DNA of 33,488 nucleotides. It comes from a bacterium (lineage in GTDB: Bacteria; Patescibacteriota; Minisyncoccia; Moranbacterales; GWC2-37-73). Position 1 is the first letter of the stretch; each line of letters begins with the position of its first letter. The notes beneath the pieces were generated by a model. It saw nothing but the letters and a program-made list of their open reading frames with translations, was not told where the DNA came from and did not search any database. The DNA lies in contig QKEW01000008.1 in NCBI GenBank assembly GCA_003251635.1, positions 1 through 33,488 of the forward strand, in the 5' to 3' direction. The position numbers and the translations under genes were made by a program. Positions 23,492 through 30,688 of this stretch are shown here, one piece after another.

Positions 23492-24553
23492 TTAAATTCT
23501 AAACTCCACCACATCTCCATCTTGCATAATGTAGTCTTTGCCAACCATCTTGATCGCGCCAACTTCTTTAGCCTTACCCCAAGAACCGATCTCCAGAAGT
23601 TTTTGCCAATCAATCACTTCAGCTCGAATAAATTTTTCCTGAAAATCCGTGTGGATGACCGCAGCCGCTTCCGGCGCGCTGGAACCTTTTTTGAAAGTCC
23701 AAGCCCGAGTTTCTTTTTCGCCAGTAGTCAGGAAGGTTTCCAATCCCAACAAATTGTAGGCTGCCACAATCAAACTGTCAATGTTGGATTTTAATTCCAA
23801 TTCTTTCTTTTCCTCCTCACTCATTTCCAAAAGCTCTTCTTCGATCTTGATGTCCAACTTAACATGCCCTTTACTCTCCAAAAAATCATCTAGTTTTTGA
23901 TCAATATCAGAGACATTAAAAACATAGAGGAAGGGTTTCATGGTCAAAAGCTGCATTTCGCGCACGATAGTTTTTCCATTTTCTTCTTTCAAAATTTCTG
24001 CCAAATCCTGGGTTTCATTAGCCAGATGGCCGCTTTCCAAAGTCGATTTAATTTTTTCAACCACTTCCAACTGTTTGTCCGCCCCTTTTTTTCGAGCGCG
24101 CACCTCCTTTTCAATTCGATTTTCGGTTTTGGAAACCGTTTCCAGATCAGCCAAAATCAGTTCCGCATTGATCACCTCAATGTCCTCGCGGGGATTGATT
24201 TCGTTGTGAACATGAGTGATTTGATCGTTTTGAAAAACCCGCACCACCTGCACAATCGCATCCACTTCACGAATATTAGCCAAAAATTTATTGCCCAAGC
24301 CTTCGCCCTCCGAAGCACCCTTAACAATTCCGGCAATATCCACAAACTCCACCACCGCTGGCACAATTTTTTCAGTTCGAGACATTTGGGAAAGCTTTTG
24401 CAATCTTTCATCCGGCACTTCCACGATTCCAACATTCGGTTCAATGGTGCAAAACGGATAGTTGTTGATATCCACCGGGTTTTTGGTCAGGGCTTTAAAA
24501 AGCGTTGATTTTCCAACATTAGGCAGCCCCACAATTCCAATTTGAAGACTCAT
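23492..24553 (-). CDS. ychF: YchF/OLA1 GTPase/ATPase
   Basis: This 353-residue cytoplasmic P-loop NTPase binds the ribosome and prefers ATP in studied members. Motifs are [15 protein letters not shown] (G1), [12 protein letters not shown] (switch I) and [20 protein letters not shown] (G3). FNVSD stands at the G4 position instead of NKxD, as is normal for YchF and consistent with its loose base preference. A coiled-coil insertion follows G3, and the C-terminal TGS domain includes TWTFKKG-like [14 protein letters not shown]. It is complete and single, with no Shine-Dalgarno. Confidence 0.96.
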   Translation of the reverse strand: MSLQIGIVGLPNVGKSTLFKALTKNPVDINNYPFCTIEPNVGIVEVPDERLQKLSQMSRTEKIVPAVVEFVDIAGIVKGASEGEGLGNKFLANIREVDAIVQVVRVFQNDQITHVHNEINPREDIEVINAELILADLETVSKTENRIEKEVRARKKGADKQLEVVEKIKSTLESGHLANETQDLAEILKEENGKTIVREMQLLTMKPFLYVFNVSDIDQKLDDFLESKGHVKLDIKIEEELLEMSEEEKKELELKSNIDSLIVAAYNLLGLETFLTTGEKETRAWTFKKGSSAPEAAAVIHTDFQEKFIRAEVIDWQKLLEIGSWGKAKEVGAIKMVGKDYIMQDGDVVEFRI

Positions 24554-24627
24554 AATTTTGATTCATTTTTATTTCCTTATCCTAAATACGATACAAGAAA
24601 TTCCCAAAATAAGCAACCCTTTTAGCC

Positions 24628-24656
24628 TTTACAAAACGCTCTGGAAAAAGTACAAT
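24628..24656 (+). promoter_or_regulatory. Promoter of the zinc-ribbon gene
   Basis: The -35 is TTTACA, the spacer is 17 bases, and the -10 is TACAAT. The leader is about 50 bases and ends in an AGGGAGGG Shine-Dalgarno at 24697-24704. Confidence 0.65.
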
Positions 24657-24715
24657 GGATTGAACTTTAAAAAACGAAAAATTGGAATTGGGCAAAAAGG
24701 GAGGGAAAATTATCT

Positions 24716-24868
24716 ATGGACAATAATAAGTCTGACGCAAGTGTAAAAACGAGTTATATATGCCCAGGCTGTGGTGAAATTTATTTTGACAATATAACTA
24801 AAAACAAAACTTGCGCAAATTGCGGAGAACTACTCCGTGAGTTGCCGTGCGAAAGCATAGCCAGATAA
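24716..24868 (+). CDS. Small zinc-ribbon protein, 50 residues
   Basis: A complete frame runs from ATG to TAA, preceded by AGGGAGGG about 11 bases upstream. The product has two CxxC pairs, YICPGCGEIYF and KTCANCGELL, 13 residues apart, the layout of a rubredoxin-like or rubrerythrin-like zinc ribbon. A polar N-terminus and a short acidic C-terminus surround it. Such proteins bind zinc or iron and often act as small RNA- or DNA-associated or redox proteins; the role is open. It has its own promoter and a strong downstream hairpin, so it is a single-gene unit on the plus strand, just before thiI. Confidence 0.75.
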   Translation: MDNNKSDASVKTSYICPGCGEIYFDNITKNKTCANCGELLRELPCESIAR

Positions 24869-24872
24869 CAAT

Positions 24873-24907
24873 TTCGGCGAGAGCTCCCTGCCCAATCTCT
24901 CGCCGAA
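24873..24907 (+). terminator. Hairpin after the zinc-ribbon gene
   Basis: The 11-bp stem TTCGGCGAGAG/CTCTCGCCGAA has a 13-base loop and is followed by CCCAATTCTAATTTTTTG. The T-rich tract starts late, so termination may be partial, and thiI may be reached by read-through. Confidence 0.65.
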
Positions 24908-24940
24908 CCCAATTCTAATTTTTTGTTTTCACAATTTATC

Positions 24941-26125
24941 ATGCTGCAACCCAATCGCATCATTTGTCACTACGGCGAGCTGGCTCTCAAGGGCGGCAAC
25001 CGCAATTTTTTCGAAAAAAAACTGCAAGAAAATATTCAAAAAAAATTGGCTGCTTTTTTGCCTAGTCCTATTGAAAAAATTCGCCGCGAATATGGCCGGA
25101 TTGTCATTGAACTTGATTTTCCAAACCAAAAAGATTTGGAAAAGATTCAAAAAAACTTAGGTCAAGTTTTCGGTTTGGTTAATTTTTCAATGGCTTTCGA
25201 ATGCGACCTGGATTTGGAATCAATCAAAAAAATGGCCGTGGAAATTTTTGAGCCGCTTGAAAACAAAGCTGAGACTTTCCGCGTATCCACTCGCCGATCC
25301 AACAAAAACTTTCCCCTAAACTCCGAAGAGGTTAACCGTCAAATCGGCGCTTTTTTAGTGGAAAAATCTGGTCAAAAAGTTTCCCTCAAGAATCCGGATC
25401 AAACACTATTTCTGGAAATTACTGAAAAAAAAGTTTTCCTTTATTTGAAAAAAATTTCCGCTGTTGGCGGTCTTCCAGTCGGTACGGCTGGACGCGCCTT
25501 GGCACTGCTAAGTGGCGGACTAGATTCACCCGTAGCCGCCTTTTATGCTCTCAAGCGCGGCCTCAACGTCAACTTCATTCACTTTCATTCGCGGCCCCAC
25601 ACCAGTGCCGCTTCCGTGGAAAAAGTTTTTGAGTTGGCTAAAAAGTTGCAAGATTTTCAAGCCGGTTCCAAAATTTTTTCCGTGCCTTTTGCCCAGGTTC
25701 AAAAACAAATCATGCTGAATTGTCCTGAGAGTTTGCGCGTGATTCTCTATCGTCGAGCGATGCTCAAAATTTCCGAAGCGATTGGACGAAAAAATAAAGC
25801 TGGAGCTTTGATTACCGGTGATTCATTGGGACAAGTGGCTTCCCAAACTTTGGAAAATCTTTCAGTTGTTGGAGAGGCTTCCAATCTTTTGTTGCTGCGC
25901 CCTTTGATCACTATGGACAAAGAAGAAATCATGCAAAAAGCTCGCCAAATTGGAACCTATGACATTTCAATTTTGCCCCACGACGATTGCTGCACCCGTC
26001 TCATGCCCAAAAAACCTGAGCTTCATGCCAGACTAGATCAAGTGCTTGAAGCCGAGAAAAACTTAGACATGGAAAAAATCATTCAAGATAGTTTGGAAAA
26101 ATTGGAAATTATTGAACTGAAATAA
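24941..26125 (+). CDS. thiI: ThiI, tRNA 4-thiouridine synthase
   Basis: This 394-residue protein is started at ATG 24941, which gives the usual MxxxxIxCHYGELALKGxN beginning; a TTG at 24923 is less likely. The NFLD/THUMP region covers about residues 1-165 and binds tRNA. The PP-loop LLSGGLDSPVAAFYAL near residue 190 activates U8 of tRNA by adenylation. The segment HDDCCTRLMPKKP near 355 holds cysteines for sulfur transfer. The C-terminal rhodanese domain of the E. coli type is absent, as in many Gram-positive and CPR forms. A diverged copy of its last 100 bases lies at 26488-26587. Confidence 0.95.
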   Translation: MLQPNRIICHYGELALKGGNRNFFEKKLQENIQKKLAAFLPSPIEKIRREYGRIVIELDFPNQKDLEKIQKNLGQVFGLVNFSMAFECDLDLESIKKMAVEIFEPLENKAETFRVSTRRSNKNFPLNSEEVNRQIGAFLVEKSGQKVSLKNPDQTLFLEITEKKVFLYLKKISAVGGLPVGTAGRALALLSGGLDSPVAAFYALKRGLNVNFIHFHSRPHTSAASVEKVFELAKKLQDFQAGSKIFSVPFAQVQKQIMLNCPESLRVILYRRAMLKISEAIGRKNKAGALITGDSLGQVASQTLENLSVVGEASNLLLLRPLITMDKEEIMQKARQIGTYDISILPHDDCCTRLMPKKPELHARLDQVLEAEKNLDMEKIIQDSLEKLEIIELK

Positions 26126-26363
26126 AATGAGGCAGCGTGTACATGTACACCTGCCCCTTGTTATCCTCCCGAATATCAGTTTTTCGCTCACGCTACTAAC
26201 ACTGTCGGGAGGCACGCATATTTTATTGCCCATTTGCATTACCGCGCGCGCTTTGCACGATAACTCCGCAATCTGCCCTAGTCCTACCAGGAACGCAACA
26301 GAAACTAACCGGTATGTTCTGTTGCCGTGACAATGGCGCGAAGAATCTCACTGTCACCCAGTA
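26126..26363 (-). ncRNA. Candidate structured non-coding RNA, family not recognised
   Basis: A promoter at 26370-26397 drives a minus-strand transcript of about 235 bases with no credible reading frame. The segment is visibly richer in G and C than the flanking DNA. In the RNA it forms consecutive hairpins. The first is GUGACAGUG/CAUUGUCAC (26349-26357 with 26327-26335). The second is GCAACAGAA/UUCUGUUGC (26317-26325 with 26295-26303), one base away. A third is a small GUCCU/AGGA stem. The fourth is CCUCCCGA/UCGGGAGG (26205-26212 with 26165-26172) with an inner CAGU/ACUG. The last is a GGCAG...CUGCC end hairpin (26131-26155). The first stem contains a G-U pair that would be an A-C mismatch on the other strand, favouring a minus-strand RNA. 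It shows no RNase P, tmRNA, SRP or riboswitch core that I know. Confidence 0.55.
26131..26155. terminator. Hairpin between thiI and the candidate RNA
   Basis: GGCAG and CTGCC enclose the palindrome GTGTACATGTACAC. It follows the thiI stop by five bases and is also the end of the candidate RNA on the other strand, where TCATTTTATTT follows. It may end both converging transcripts. Confidence 0.55.
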
Positions 26364-26369
26364 ATAAAC

Positions 26370-26397
26370 ATTATATACACGCAAATAAAATTGTCAA
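26370..26397 (-). promoter_or_regulatory. Consensus promoter of the candidate RNA
   Basis: The -35 is TTGACA (26392-26397), the spacer is 16 bases, and the -10 is TATAAT (26370-26375). It is one of the two best promoters of the window, yet no protein gene follows it. Confidence 0.75.
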
Positions 26398-26411
26398 TTA
26401 TAATAAATCTC

Positions 26412-26429
26412 CCCGAGCTTAAGCTCGGG
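26412..26429. repeat. Perfect palindrome CCCGAGCTT/AAGCTCGGG
   Basis: A 9-bp perfect stem lies 15 bases upstream of the -35 of the candidate RNA gene, in AT-rich surroundings. It could be a regulator site, or a REP-like or terminator hairpin. The stretch from 26430 to 26487 shows nothing further. Confidence 0.5.
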
Positions 26430-26487
26430 AATTTAGAGACCTATTAAAATAAATTACCCAAACCACGCAACAACATGAAAAATTTTT

Positions 26488-26587
26488 TGCCAAGCTAAAT
26501 CAAGTGCTTGAAGCCGAAAAAAACTTAGACAGTGAAAAAATTATTCAGGAAAGCTTGGAAAAGTTGAAGATTATTGAGCTGCAATAA
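26488..26587 (+). pseudogene. Second, diverged copy of the thiI 3' end
   Basis: These 100 bases match 26026-26125 without gaps at about 85 positions. The frame is kept through to the TAA: the encoded end LNQVLEAEKNLDSEKIIQES corresponds to LDQVLEAEKNLDMEKIIQDS of thiI. Most differences are synonymous or conservative. No thiI sequence precedes it and there is no start, so it is a remnant. It may come from a second allele or paralog that was largely replaced by the segment holding the candidate RNA. Confidence 0.85.
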
Positions 26588-26621
26588 AAAAAGTGGCGAT
26601 GCATCTTTGTGCATTGCCACT
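26585..26621 (-). terminator. Terminator of the 26648 gene
   Basis: The 12-bp stem AGTGGCAATGCA/TGCATCGCCACT (one G-U pair) has a 6-base loop, and seven T follow on the minus strand. Confidence 0.9.
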
Positions 26622-26647
26622 CCGAATTCAAACGATTTTATCGTCTT

Positions 26648-26881
26648 TTAAAAAGTCTTCAAATCAGATTTTTTGAAACAAAAAACTGATCCGGAATGAA
26701 TTTTGTTTAAAATCTTAATTTTAAAAAACTGACCCCTTTCTCCACGCCATTCAAAAACTTCTTCCTCAACAACAAACCTGGTCCACTGCTCTAAAAAACG
26801 AGGCTTATGACCAAGGATTGGTTCTTGAAGATCAAACTCCAGCTTTTCTCTTAAAAGGTACTGTGCTCCCAATATAATCAT
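26648..26881 (-). CDS. Small unknown protein, 77 residues
   Basis: The gene starts at ATG 26881 with AGGGG eight bases upstream and ends before its own terminator, so it is a single-gene unit. The product is rich in Glu, Phe, Trp and Arg (RFLEQWTRFVVEEEVFEWRG) with alternating strand-like stretches and no membrane helix. I do not recognise a family. Its start type and composition resemble the unknown pair at 22326-23431 more than the housekeeping genes. The stretch upstream (26882-27048) is very AT-rich and holds no clear site. Confidence 0.65.
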   Translation of the reverse strand: MIILGAQYLLREKLEFDLQEPILGHKPRFLEQWTRFVVEEEVFEWRGERGQFFKIKILNKIHSGSVFCFKKSDLKTF

Positions 26882-27048
26882 GCATTAATCCCCTTTTTTT
26901 AAATACTACGATTAATGTTTAATTTTAAAAAAGCTGGAAAAATTCTCTAGTCTAAAAAACAAGCAGTAAAATCATTTAACTAAATCAATATAAAACAAAA
27001 ATTAATTTTATTCAATATCATCAGAGAACTTTCAAAAAACTTCAAAAT

Positions 27049-28170
27049 TTAAACTACCTTCTTTGTCAACAAGGGCGAAATTCTAGCCATAATTTCATAA
27101 TTGATTGTGCCGATTTTTTCCGCCATTTCTTCAGCGGTAATTTCTTCACTGCCTTGAAAACCCAGCAAAACCACCTCATCCTCCACTTCAACTTTTTTTA
27201 AATGTGACACATCTACCACAAACATGTTCATCATGACTCGTCCCAAAATTGAACATTTCTTTCCTCCAATCAAAACCTCCCCGCAATTGGAAAATCCTCG
27301 ATCAAATCCGTCACTATATCCTTGGGGAACCACCGCGATCTTAGTTTCTTTTTTGGTCACAAAAGTTAAACCATATCCAATTGGAAATCCCTTAGGTAAA
27401 ATTTTGACCTGCGCAATACGTGAAATCCAACGCAAGACCGGTTTCAAATAAATTTGTCCACCAAATTTTTGTTTCAAATCTTGAGAAGGCCACAAACCAT
27501 AAAGTCCGATTCCCAACCGCACAAAATCCGATCTTCCCTGTTGCTTTTCCCAAACCAAGATTCCCGAGGTCGCACTCAAATGAGTTTTAACCTTAGCAAA
27601 TCCATTTTGACGAAAAACTTCAACTGCTTTTTCAAAATTTTCAATTTGCTTTTGAGCGTGAGAAAAATCGTCAGTATCTTCAATATCGGAGAAATGTCCA
27701 TAGAGTGCTTCGACTTCCAAGTGCTCAAAACGCGAGAGTGCTTGAGAAAAATTTTCTGCCTCATCAGTTAAAATTCCCTGCCGTCCCAAAAACGCATCAA
27801 TCTTGACATGAATCTTAATTTTTCTTTTTTTCTCTTTGGCAAGCTCATCCAAAATCCGAGCTCGCTCCAAATCATAGATTACCAAAATTGCGCCCAACTC
27901 AACCGCCTCTTTCAAATCTTCTTTTGGTACATAGCCTAAAAGTAAGACTGTTTTTTGACTGACTTTTCGCAGCTGCCGCAGCTCATCCAAATCGTCCAAG
28001 GCAAAATAATCAGCCAAAGGTTCCAAAATATTGGCTACTTCATTTTGACCACAGCCATAAGCGTTAGCCTTGATAACTGCAATCGTTTTGATCGGTCGAT
28101 TGACATAATTTTTCAGCGCCTCAAAATTATGCTTCAAATTTTCGCACGATATTTCTATAAAAGAAAGCAT
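27049..28170 (-). CDS. alr: Alanine racemase
   Basis: This 373-residue PLP enzyme interconverts L- and D-alanine for peptidoglycan. The PLP lysine is in IAVIKANAYGCGQNEVA near residue 34. YGHFSDIEDTDD and HLSATSGI follow in the barrel. The C-terminal beta domain has PIGYGLTF and VPQGYSDGFDRGF, with the catalytic Tyr of the other subunit's active site, and GRVMMNMFVVDVS. The gene is complete and last in a corA-nudix-alr run with gaps of about 10 bases, so it is co-transcribed. Confidence 0.95.
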   Translation of the reverse strand: MLSFIEISCENLKHNFEALKNYVNRPIKTIAVIKANAYGCGQNEVANILEPLADYFALDDLDELRQLRKVSQKTVLLLGYVPKEDLKEAVELGAILVIYDLERARILDELAKEKKRKIKIHVKIDAFLGRQGILTDEAENFSQALSRFEHLEVEALYGHFSDIEDTDDFSHAQKQIENFEKAVEVFRQNGFAKVKTHLSATSGILVWEKQQGRSDFVRLGIGLYGLWPSQDLKQKFGGQIYLKPVLRWISRIAQVKILPKGFPIGYGLTFVTKKETKIAVVPQGYSDGFDRGFSNCGEVLIGGKKCSILGRVMMNMFVVDVSHLKKVEVEDEVVLLGFQGSEEITAEEMAEKIGTINYEIMARISPLLTKKVV

Positions 28171-28181
28171 ACATTTTAAAA

Positions 28182-28652
28182 TTAATTCAATTCCTCAACC
28201 TCCCTGATTTCATAATTTTGAATCTCTCCATTTTCGCCAAAAACGAATTTGCCGGCAAATTTTTTTCCAACCAATAAAATCGGCATCCAAAATTTGTCAT
28301 CCGGCCACATTTCATCCAAAGGTATCTTTTCAAAATCAAACCATTCGGGATGCATTTCTCGACTCTCAGTCAACTCTCCGATAAAATCAAAGGTTTTGAA
28401 AAAATGCACTTGCTGATTCCAATCCGGATTTTTAACAAACTCAAAATCCAGGATTCCAACTTTTTGCAAATTGGAAACTTGCAGGCCACTTTCTTCGCGC
28501 ATTTCCCTGACCGCCGCTTGTTCAATCGTTTCATTTTTTTCAACCTTGCCGCCAAACCCGTTCCAGCGTCCTTTGCCAAAGCCGCATTTTTTCATTCCAA
28601 GTAAAATTTTTTCGTCTTTCAAAACCAGAACTACTGTGGCAATTGTCTTCAT
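28182..28652 (-). CDS. NUDIX hydrolase (MutT/MTH1-like)
   Basis: This 156-residue protein hydrolyses a nucleoside diphosphate linked to another group. The Nudix box is complete: GKVEKNETIEQAAVREMREE followed by SGL. The opening TIATVVLVLKDEKILLGMKK and the segment KGRWNGFGGKVE are close to the 8-oxo-dGTPase MTH1, as is the PEWFDFEKIPLDEMWPDD segment that forms the substrate pocket in that group. Cleaning oxidised nucleotides is therefore the best guess. It lies between corA and alr in one transcript. Confidence 0.92.
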   Translation of the reverse strand: MKTIATVVLVLKDEKILLGMKKCGFGKGRWNGFGGKVEKNETIEQAAVREMREESGLQVSNLQKVGILDFEFVKNPDWNQQVHFFKTFDFIGELTESREMHPEWFDFEKIPLDEMWPDDKFWMPILLVGKKFAGKFVFGENGEIQNYEIREVEELN

Positions 28653-28662
28653 AAGCTTCAGT

Positions 28663-29583
28663 TTAAATCCAATCTTTTCTTTTGAAAAAAATAAACAAAA
28701 GACCGGAAATTAAAAGTGAACATAAAATTATCAAACCAAATGTGCTTGGATTTTGAGCAAGCGGAATGGTAACATTCATCCCCAAAAAACTGGAAATCAT
28801 GGTTGGGACCGTCAAGAGAATCGTCAAAGATGTTAGGAACTTAATGACTCGATTCAACTCATTAGTCATGATCGTTGAATAAGCTTCTCGAATGTTAACA
28901 ATGTATTTCAGCGTTGATTTGGAAACTTCAATGTGTTGATTGCTTCCCAGCAAAACGTCTTCCAAGAGCTCTTTATCTTGTTCATAAAGTCGAATGTGAC
29001 GACCCTCAACCAAAGTAGAAATCACCGTTGCAGTCGGAACCAGAGCCGCCAAAAAATCATTCAGAATTCTTTCATAATCAATAAATTGAATGATGTCTTG
29101 ATTGCCCAGCCTTTTAATTTTAAATTTGATCGCCCTAATTTTGCGACTAATGTCAGTTAAAAAAACATTGTATTGGGTGTTGACAGCAAAAAGAAGTTGG
29201 AGAAAAAATTTTATTCTTTGAGTTGTATAGATCGGAGTTATGCCTTCGATAAACATGTCCAAAAAATCGGCCTTCTTATCGGATATTGTCAGAATAAAAT
29301 CACTGCCAACCGCAATTAAAAAAGGAGCGGTTATGATTTCCTTATTTTCAATTTTGGGAATTCGAGTAAAAAAATAGGTTATCTCTTCATCACGCTCCAT
29401 GCGTGGAACTTCGTTTGGATCAATAGCATCCAGACAAAGACTCTCGTCCACTTGCAAAAATTTGCTGACATTTTTTATTTCTTTTTTGGTCGGATTTTCC
29501 AGATGAACCCAACAACCCTTTTTAAACTCCGGAACTTTTTTCAATTTCCGACCTTTGACGGCGCAATAATAAATATTCAACAT
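28663..29583 (-). CDS. corA: CorA-family magnesium/divalent cation channel
   Basis: This protein of about 306 residues is started at ATG 29583; the open frame to 29634 crosses the promoter. The N-terminal cytoplasmic domain has the family pattern CWVHLENPTKKEIKNV and MERDEEITYFFTRIP. A long stalk helix follows. Two membrane helices close the protein, the first ending in FLGMNV, the GMN selectivity signature, and the end is basic (FFKRKDWI). It forms a pentamer in the inner membrane. It is first in an operon with the Nudix and alr genes. Confidence 0.93.
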   Translation of the reverse strand: MLNIYYCAVKGRKLKKVPEFKKGCWVHLENPTKKEIKNVSKFLQVDESLCLDAIDPNEVPRMERDEEITYFFTRIPKIENKEIITAPFLIAVGSDFILTISDKKADFLDMFIEGITPIYTTQRIKFFLQLLFAVNTQYNVFLTDISRKIRAIKFKIKRLGNQDIIQFIDYERILNDFLAALVPTATVISTLVEGRHIRLYEQDKELLEDVLLGSNQHIEVSKSTLKYIVNIREAYSTIMTNELNRVIKFLTSLTILLTVPTMISSFLGMNVTIPLAQNPSTFGLIILCSLLISGLLFIFFKRKDWI

Positions 29584-29614
29584 GATAAAAATAATCTTTA
29601 ACCAATTTGTTTTT

Positions 29615-29623
29615 ATTATATCA
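29615..29623 (-). promoter_or_regulatory. Extended -10 of the corA-nudix-alr operon
   Basis: The minus strand reads TGATATAAT. The -35 region falls in the T tract of the preceding terminator and is not conserved. The leader is about 25 bases. Confidence 0.55.
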
Positions 29624-29629
29624 TCAAAA

Positions 29630-29656
29630 AACAAAAAAATCCTCCCGCAGGAGGAT
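29630..29656 (-). terminator. Terminator of the small 29680 gene
   Basis: The stem ATCCTCC/GGAGGAT has a 4-base loop, and seven or eight T follow on the minus strand. Confidence 0.9.
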
Positions 29657-29679
29657 CTTTTTTAGAAGACAGAAGGCTC

Positions 29680-29820
29680 TTAAAACAAGCCCATTTGACC
29701 AAAGAAAGTGAAGACTACCAAAGGAATACATGAAAGAAGAATTGCGAAGCTGGTTTCTTCTTGAGCTTCTTCTTGATTCCTTCTTTCCTCACATTGAGGA
29801 CAATTGCAAGCTTTTTTCAT
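29680..29820 (-). CDS. Small Cys-motif membrane protein, 46 residues
   Basis: The preferred start is ATG 29820, giving MKKACNCPQCEERRNQEEAQ, then one hydrophobic segment (FAILLSCIPLVVFTFFG) and a short tail. The CxCPxC group at the N-terminus could bind a metal. A longer frame opens at 29916, but its first 32 codons run through a 15-bp RNA hairpin. The gene has one of the best promoters of the window, two leader hairpins and a strong terminator, a large investment for such a small product. Family not recognised. Confidence 0.6.
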   Translation of the reverse strand: MKKACNCPQCEERRNQEEAQEETSFAILLSCIPLVVFTFFGQMGLF

Positions 29821-29831
29821 AAGCTTTTTTG

Positions 29832-29870
29832 GCTTTCGGCCTTGTCCTAAAATAAGACAAAACCGAAAGC
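29832..29870 (-). promoter_or_regulatory. 15-bp leader hairpin directly before the small Cys gene
   Basis: In the minus-strand RNA GCUUUCGGUUUUGUC pairs with GACAAGGCCGAAAGC over 15 bp including two G-U pairs, with a 9-base loop. The two G-U pairs would be mismatches on the plus strand. The stem ends 11 bases before the ATG at 29820. Confidence 0.65.
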
Positions 29871-29953
29871 TGATTTTAATTTTTATTTTTACCAGAGAAA
29901 GAAACTCTTTTTCCATTTTTTGCTTTTCTAGGAAAAATTACCTAAAAAAGACA

Positions 29954-29980
29954 AAAACGGGTAAAAGAATCACCCGTTTT
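29954..29980 (-). promoter_or_regulatory. Leader hairpin of the ACGGGTG type with U-tract
   Basis: The stem AAAACGGGT/ACCCGTTTT has a 9-base loop, and TGTCTTTTTT follows on the minus strand. It starts about 11 bases after the predicted transcription start, well before the gene. Confidence 0.6.
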
Positions 29981-29997
29981 CATATCTCTATAAGTCC

Positions 29998-30026
29998 ATT
30001 ATACACCCTTTTAGGTCGTTTGTCAA
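29998..30026 (-). promoter_or_regulatory. Perfect consensus promoter upstream of the small Cys gene
   Basis: The -35 is TTGACA (30021-30026), the spacer is 17 bases, and the -10 is TATAAT (29998-30003) preceded by TG. Both hexamers match the sigma70 consensus exactly. Confidence 0.85.
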
Positions 30027-30041
30027 ATCCAAAACAAACTA

Positions 30042-30677
30042 CTAAAAAATCGAGCTGCCGCTCAAAGCTGAAACAACGGCTTTTAGAATTAAATACCCGG
30101 AAAGTCCGACAATGATTCCAACCACCGACCACTTGGCGTTCCTTTTGGCTACTTCAATAACTCCAGTATCCCCAGCTGCTACAAGATATTGAATGCCAGA
30201 AACGACAAAAGCCATGATGGAAAGAATTGAAAATAAAGCGAAAAGCCAAGAAAGTAACTTTTCTAAAATTTCCAAAACACCCTTGTCAGAAAGTCCGATC
30301 AACTCACTGCTCGGCATGCAAACTCCAGCCACCTCCGAAAAACCACTGCCACATTTAGTTCCAGAAGAAGTTGTGGAAGATGTTGATGAGGTCTCCTCAG
30401 TGCTTCCACCAAACAGATCACTATAGTCAGTACCGGAAGTGCTAGTGGTAGTGCCAGAAAAAGTATCTTTAACGCAAATATAATTACCCTCATTTAAACC
30501 GCATATTCCTTTAGAGCCATCATCCATCGTACAGTCGTTTCCGGTCTTCTTGGCCGCCTCGCACTCTTCCGATCCAGCTTCGACTTTCTCAATGCCATAG
30601 TTGCTCAGCAAAAAAATTGCAGCGAGAAAAAGAAAAGAAATAAAAATTTTTTTATTTTTCATAAATTTTATCAACAA
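30042..30677 (-). CDS. T4SS-type pilin with Cys-rich N-terminal module
   Basis: This 211-residue protein starts with a signal/anchor segment (residues 8-28). A module with cysteines at CEAA, DCTM, GICG and YICV follows, then a Ser/Thr/Gly linker of about 50 residues. A second short Cys pair (KCGSG, GVCMPSS) leads into the two-helix pilin core. The core matches its neighbours: SGIQYLVAAGD between the helices, then AKRNAKWSVVGIIVGLSGYL, and a C-terminal Phe. It lies 11 bases after the 30689 gene and is co-transcribed with it. The extra module could make it a tip or adhesin subunit. Confidence 0.82.
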   Translation of the reverse strand: MLIKFMKNKKIFISFLFLAAIFLLSNYGIEKVEAGSEECEAAKKTGNDCTMDDGSKGICGLNEGNYICVKDTFSGTTTSTSGTDYSDLFGGSTEETSSTSSTTSSGTKCGSGFSEVAGVCMPSSELIGLSDKGVLEILEKLLSWLFALFSILSIMAFVVSGIQYLVAAGDTGVIEVAKRNAKWSVVGIIVGLSGYLILKAVVSALSGSSIF

Positions 30678-30688
30678 AAAGTTGAGAT

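Noticed and set aside
23897-24508. 203-codon plus-strand frame opposite ychF
   Set aside because: It is antisense to a conserved GTPase, with composition (His/Phe/Asn-rich) typical of a shadow frame.
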